Shown one piece after another: positions 14,648 to 17,140 of a DNA stretch of 17,140 nucleotides; the stretch's first letter is position 1, and each line of letters begins with the position of its first letter. The notes under the pieces were generated by a model. The model saw only the letters and a list, made by a program, of their open reading frames with translations, was not told the DNA's origin and made no database searches. The DNA comes from Candidatus Homeothermus arabinoxylanisolvens (GTDB lineage Bacteria > Bacteroidota > Bacteroidia > Bacteroidales > Muribaculaceae): NCBI GenBank assembly GCA_001689405.1, contig LUJO01000051.1:1-17140 (forward strand). Reading direction: 5' to 3'. A program made the translations under genes and the position numbers.

Positions 14648-15280
14648 ATGGAACAGGAATTTGCATCTACTCTACTCGAAAATGCGGTCAATGAACTGTC
14701 AAGGCTGCCGGGAATAGGTCGTAAAACGGCCTTGCGCCTCGCGCTGCACATACTGCGCCAAGACAAAAAATCGGGCCGCGCCCTCGGAGAAGCCATTATA
14801 AATCTGCGAGAAGGCATAAGGTATTGCCATACATGCCACAACATATCGGAAGAGGCAACGTGTCCTATATGCTCCAATCCGTCGCGCGACCATACCACAC
14901 TGTGCGTAGTGGAAAACGTCAAGGATGTCATGAGCATCGAAAATACAGGCCAGTACCGCGGCCTGTATCATGTACTGGGCGGAGTGATATCGCCGATGGA
15001 CGGCATAGGCCCCGATCAGCTTGAGATAACATCGCTGGTCGACCGTGTACGCGACGGAAATGTGTCGGAAGTCATACTTGCCCTGAGCGCCACCATGGAG
15101 GGCGACACGACAAACTTCTACATATACCGCCGCCTCGGCACACTTCCCGTAAAGATAACCCAACTTGCACGCGGCGTATCGGTAGGCAACGAAATCGAGT
15201 ACACCGATGAGATAACTCTCGGACGCTCCCTGCTCAACCGCACCCTCTTTGCCGACTCATTTAATAAAACACTGCTATGA
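14648..15280 (+). CDS. recR: Recombination mediator RecR
   Basis: Encodes 210 residues. RecR works with RecO (and RecF) to load RecA on gapped DNA. Seen in order: a helix-hairpin-helix region with LPGIGRKTALRLA (20-32); a four-cysteine zinc finger CHTC...CPIC (Cys60, 63, 72, 75); a Toprim domain starting CVVENVKD (Glu89); and GGVISPMDGIGPDQL with the C-terminal NEIEYTDEITLGRSL. The length is normal. The frame opens at a TTG (14639), but the ATG at 14648 gives the usual N-terminus. The stop overlaps the next gene's ATG by four bases. Confidence 0.97.
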   Translation: MEQEFASTLLENAVNELSRLPGIGRKTALRLALHILRQDKKSGRALGEAIINLREGIRYCHTCHNISEEATCPICSNPSRDHTTLCVVENVKDVMSIENTGQYRGLYHVLGGVISPMDGIGPDQLEITSLVDRVRDGNVSEVILALSATMEGDTTNFYIYRRLGTLPVKITQLARGVSVGNEIEYTDEITLGRSLLNRTLFADSFNKTLL

Positions 15281-15804
15281 CATCGATACTCAACGACGAC
15301 ACACTCATACTTAGAGCACTTGAACCCACCGACCTCGACGCGCTGTACCGTTGGGAAAATGACACCGCGCTATGGGCCGTCGGCAATTCAATAGCGCCCT
15401 TTTCGCGCAAGAGCCTCTGGGATTATATAGAAAGCTACACCCCCGACATATACTCATGCCGCCAACTGCGCCTTATGATTGCGTTGAAGGACGACAACAC
15501 CCCTGTCGGCACAATAGACTTATATGACTTCGATCATCATAACCGTCGTGCGGGTATAGGCATACTCATAGCCGAAGAGCACCAAAAGAAAGGTTACGGA
15601 GAACGGGCGCTAAAACTGGCGGCCTCATATGCCGGCCAACATGTAGGGCTACATCAGCTGTGGGCTGTCATACCTGTCGACAACACTCCGAGCATAGCCT
15701 TATTCCGGAAATGCGGCTACAAGATATGCGGCCGCCTGCGCTCTTGGCTGCGAAGAGGCAAGAGCTACGCCGACGCGTTTTCGCTACAGTATCTTATCAG
15801 TTGA
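15277..15804 (+). CDS. GNAT-family N-acetyltransferase
   Basis: A 175-residue acetyltransferase of the RimJ/RimL-SpeG-like group. It opens with LRALEPTDLDALYRWEND, typical of this group, and has a GTIDLYDFDHHNRRAGIGI core strand pair. The acetyl-CoA loop is QKKGYGERALKL (Gln103-x-x-Gly-x-Gly). The substrate (polyamine, protein N-terminus, aminoglycoside or other) cannot be told. It is translationally coupled to recR (ATGA overlap, 15277-15280). Its last eight bases overlap the 3' end of the convergent yqgE/algH gene. Confidence 0.9.
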   Translation: MTSILNDDTLILRALEPTDLDALYRWENDTALWAVGNSIAPFSRKSLWDYIESYTPDIYSCRQLRLMIALKDDNTPVGTIDLYDFDHHNRRAGIGILIAEEHQKKGYGERALKLAASYAGQHVGLHQLWAVIPVDNTPSIALFRKCGYKICGRLRSWLRRGKSYADAFSLQYLIS

Positions 15805-16399
15805 GACGCGGATTCTGAGGATGGTACAGCCATCCCCTGTAATTGTATCCCATCGAGCGCACCTGACCGTGCCAATACCCGTCATCGGCGCCCAGCAACA
15901 GCTGTCCCGCATCGGCTATCGGAGCCACGGCCCATACATTTTCAAGCAGTTCATTGTCCAGCTGACCTATGTCCCATCCGCTGTATCCGAGATAAAATCT
16001 CACATTGCCCTCCACAGGATAATCTGCATTTACATAATCTATAATGGCCTTGAAACTGCCGCCGATATACAAACCGTTGCCTATCGGAGTGGCATCAGGT
16101 ATAATATCGCCGAGTGTGTGCAGAAAATACAGACGGTCACATGACACAGGACCTCCGCAATAAACAGGTATAGGCTCCCTGCGAGTCACCGCGCTGACAA
16201 GATCTGACAGATTATATCCGGTGGACTTATTCATTACCAATCCCATTGAAGTCTCCCCTTTTTCATAGTCGATAAGACAGATAACGGCATGATTGAAATA
16301 GCTCTCGCGAAGGAACGGCTCGGCTACCAGCAAAGCTCCGCGGTAAGCCCGTCGCTTCGGCAGGTTTATATTAAAAAGCAATTCCTCAATCTTATTCAT
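15797..16399 (-). CDS. YqgE/AlgH-family protein
   Basis: Encodes 200 residues from the ATG at 16399 (a TTG at 16405 is in frame). The UPF0301 (YqgE/AlgH) family has no settled biochemical role. Family marks are GALLVAEPFLRESYFNHAVI near the N-terminus, GLVMNKST, VYCGGPVSCDRLYFLHT, GLYIGGSF, RFYLGYSGWDIGQLDNEL and WAVAPI. It is intact and of normal length, with its own promoter and a 3' overlap with the GNAT gene. It is the last core-type gene before the AT-rich edge of the window. Confidence 0.95.
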   Translation of the reverse strand: MNKIEELLFNINLPKRRAYRGALLVAEPFLRESYFNHAVICLIDYEKGETSMGLVMNKSTGYNLSDLVSAVTRREPIPVYCGGPVSCDRLYFLHTLGDIIPDATPIGNGLYIGGSFKAIIDYVNADYPVEGNVRFYLGYSGWDIGQLDNELLENVWAVAPIADAGQLLLGADDGYWHGQVRSMGYNYRGWLYHPQNPRLN

Positions 16400-16420
16400 A
16401 GTCAATCTTTATTTCTTCGC

Positions 16421-16451
16421 TAAATATACAACAATATTTTCTTAAAAACAA
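16421..16451 (-). promoter_or_regulatory. Promoter of the YqgE/AlgH gene
   Basis: On the minus strand, TTG (16451-16449) and TATATTTA (16428-16421) are 20 bases apart. This is the Bacteroidetes arrangement with one mismatch in the -7 box (A for G). It leaves a leader of about 15 bases before the ATG at 16399. Confidence 0.5.
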
Positions 16452-16469
16452 CTTTATATTTGATTTTAT

Positions 16470-16796
16470 TCACAAATATCTCCCATAACCGCCGTCGGAG
16501 AATTCACTTAAATCTTCTTTTGAAGCATTTCTTAATTGGAATTCCAATCGACGCACTACTGTTCTATTAGAAGCAATGTTCATTACACCTAATCCGAATA
16601 AATATCTAATAGCTTCTGCCATCATCTTTTGATTTTCAAATAATTCTTTATGTGCATCAATGGAATCCGACAGTGCATCAGCTTGAGTTACCATGGCATC
16701 TTGTAATGCTTCAATAGCCTCCTTTTTTGCTTTTCCACCCAAAGACCATCCGGCCTCTTTTTCTGAGGCTTTACAAGCTTTATTTTTGGCATTTTC
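16470..16796 (-). pseudogene. 5'-truncated hypothetical gene, AT-rich
   Basis: Frame open to a GTG at 16826, but only the part up to about 16796 looks like a real coding sequence. It gives about 108 residues, hydrophilic and Ala/Lys/Glu-rich at first (SEKEAGWSLGGKAKKEAI), then helical (MVTQADALSDSIDAHKELF), then RYLFGLGVMNIASNRTVV, and a Gly/Tyr-rich end (SDGGYGRYL). Codons are AT-ending, unlike yqgE next to it. The first 10 codons of the open frame are merely the reverse of a + strand gene remnant, so its own start has been lost at a junction. Family not recognised; an element-derived gene is possible. Confidence 0.45.
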
Positions 16797-16797
16797 T

Positions 16798-16911
16798 GAG
16801 GAATACGACAATTTCCGCGAGCGCACCCAGTATCAACTATCCCCGGTCGAAATCCACTTCCTTGAAGCCTTCGAAGCAGAAAGAAAGCGTCTCGGCGGTA
16901 AGAAATCATAA
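16798..16911 (+). pseudogene. 3' remnant of an unidentified gene
   Basis: About 37 codons ending at TAA 16909: EEYDNFRERTQYQLSPV, then EIHFLEAFEAERKRLGG, then KKS. The codons are GC-ending and host-like, and the sequence reads as a genuine C-terminus (amphipathic helix plus basic end). Upstream of 16798 the frame runs into the reverse strand of the truncated AT-rich gene, so its 5' part is missing. No family is recognised. Confidence 0.4.
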
Positions 16912-17065
16912 CTCCTAACGCCATACACAACCACGCCACGGGAGTAACAGCGCAGCTTCGTTGACAAAATGTTGACAAAGATTACATTGGTTGCACTATA
17001 AATTATGGAATTGCGGCACACAATTCTGGCGCAGGAGGACAAAAGGAGGACGATTTTGAGGAAAG
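16912..17065. repeat. Non-coding stretch with two pairs of 11-base-spaced direct repeats
   Basis: GTTGACAAA occurs at 16960-16968 and 16971-16979. AGGAGGAC occurs at 17033-17040 and 17044-17051. Both pairs repeat at exactly 11 bases, about one helix turn, as expected for protein-binding sites. Between them lies a short inverted repeat GAATTG/CAATTC (17008-17013, 17021-17026). No convincing gene covers this part. Confidence 0.4.
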
Positions 17066-17106
17066 AAATAAGCCAAACTACTGTGGATTAGCAATTTGGC
17101 TTATTT
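17066..17106. terminator. Perfect 12-bp inverted repeat, probable terminator
   Basis: AAATAAGCCAAA (17066-17077) pairs perfectly with TTTGGCTTATTT (17095-17106) across a 17-base loop. On the + strand a T-rich tail (TTATTTTATT) overlaps the second arm. It could end + strand transcripts, or both directions given the A-rich left arm. The loop is long for a classical terminator, so an operator or recombination site is an alternative. The final 34 bases of the window show no recognisable feature. Confidence 0.45.
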
Positions 17107-17140
17107 TATTGGTGATCCGAGCGGGCCTTGTGAGAGTGGT

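Noticed and set aside
16688..16978. Minus-strand frame encoding a Lys-rich 96-residue product
   Set aside because: It overlaps the better-supported frame of the truncated AT-rich gene and the reverse of the + strand remnant; its composition follows from those.
17111..17125. GGTGATCCGAGCGGG, resembling the reverse complement of a tRNA 3' end
   Set aside because: The adjoining sequence lacks the T-loop (no TTCGAAT equivalent) and the window ends before a cloverleaf could be tested. A tRNA-derived attachment remnant cannot be excluded but is unsupported.
1..17140. CRISPR arrays, rRNA, tRNA and transposase genes
   Set aside because: Scanned for by eye; no regularly spaced repeats, conserved RNA signatures or transposase motifs were seen.

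Overview
The window looks like a chromosomal segment of a Bacteroidales bacterium; a gut Muribaculaceae- or Bacteroides-like lineage is my best guess. Four things point there. Promoters match the Bacteroidetes -7 TAnnTTTG / -33 TTG pattern. Shine-Dalgarno sequences are absent. A lipoprotein signal ends in FTSC followed by an acidic stretch. The protein families (DUF6377 regulator, ORF6N protein, PanC-PanD-Ffh, GDP-fucose genes) are common in that order. No rRNA, tRNA, CRISPR array or intact transposase is visible.

Layout. (1) Positions 1-2060 are AT-rich and hold small + strand genes of unknown function. Three of them (a surface-lipoprotein-like gene and two small membrane or secreted proteins) become single continuous reading frames only after one or two single-base repairs, so this looks like a decaying accessory patch, or a stretch with sequencing indels. 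(2) Positions 2035-5337 hold an ORF6N-domain gene (-), divergently promoted from an ADP-ribosylglycohydrolase / Crp-Fnr regulator pair (+). Next comes a DUF6377-family membrane regulator that keeps its signal peptide and its C-terminal half but has lost most of the periplasmic TPR region. (3) Positions 5350-13757 form a long minus-strand transcription unit, in transcription order: panC, panD, ffh, an alpha/beta hydrolase, a membrane-fused MurF-like ligase, a D-Ala-D-Ala ligase and gmd, with gaps of 21 bases or less or short overlaps. fcl follows after a 171-base gap holding an imperfect inverted repeat. A good promoter lies just before panC. (4) Positions 13814-16399 carry a PHP phosphoesterase (-), recR and a GNAT acetyltransferase (+, overlapping), and yqgE/algH (-). 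(5) Positions 16430-17140 are a rearranged edge: two oppositely oriented genes, both lacking their 5' ends, meet near 16797. Beyond them is a non-coding stretch with 11-base-spaced direct repeats and a perfect 12-bp inverted repeat.

How the genes work together. PanC and PanD make pantothenate (coenzyme A precursor). Ffh targets membrane proteins. Ddl and the MurF-like enzyme make D-Ala-D-Ala and attach it to the peptidoglycan precursor; the hydrolase overlapping murF is of unknown role. Gmd and Fcl turn GDP-mannose into GDP-L-fucose for surface glycans. The least ordinary parts are the hydrolase / membrane-MurF / Ddl cassette, whose sequences resemble Lachnospiraceae-type enzymes more than standard Bacteroidetes Ddl and MurF; the ADP-ribosylglycohydrolase-Crp/Fnr pair; the internally deleted DUF6377 regulator; and the broken genes at both ends. 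I did not find a clearly complete, previously undescribed system.
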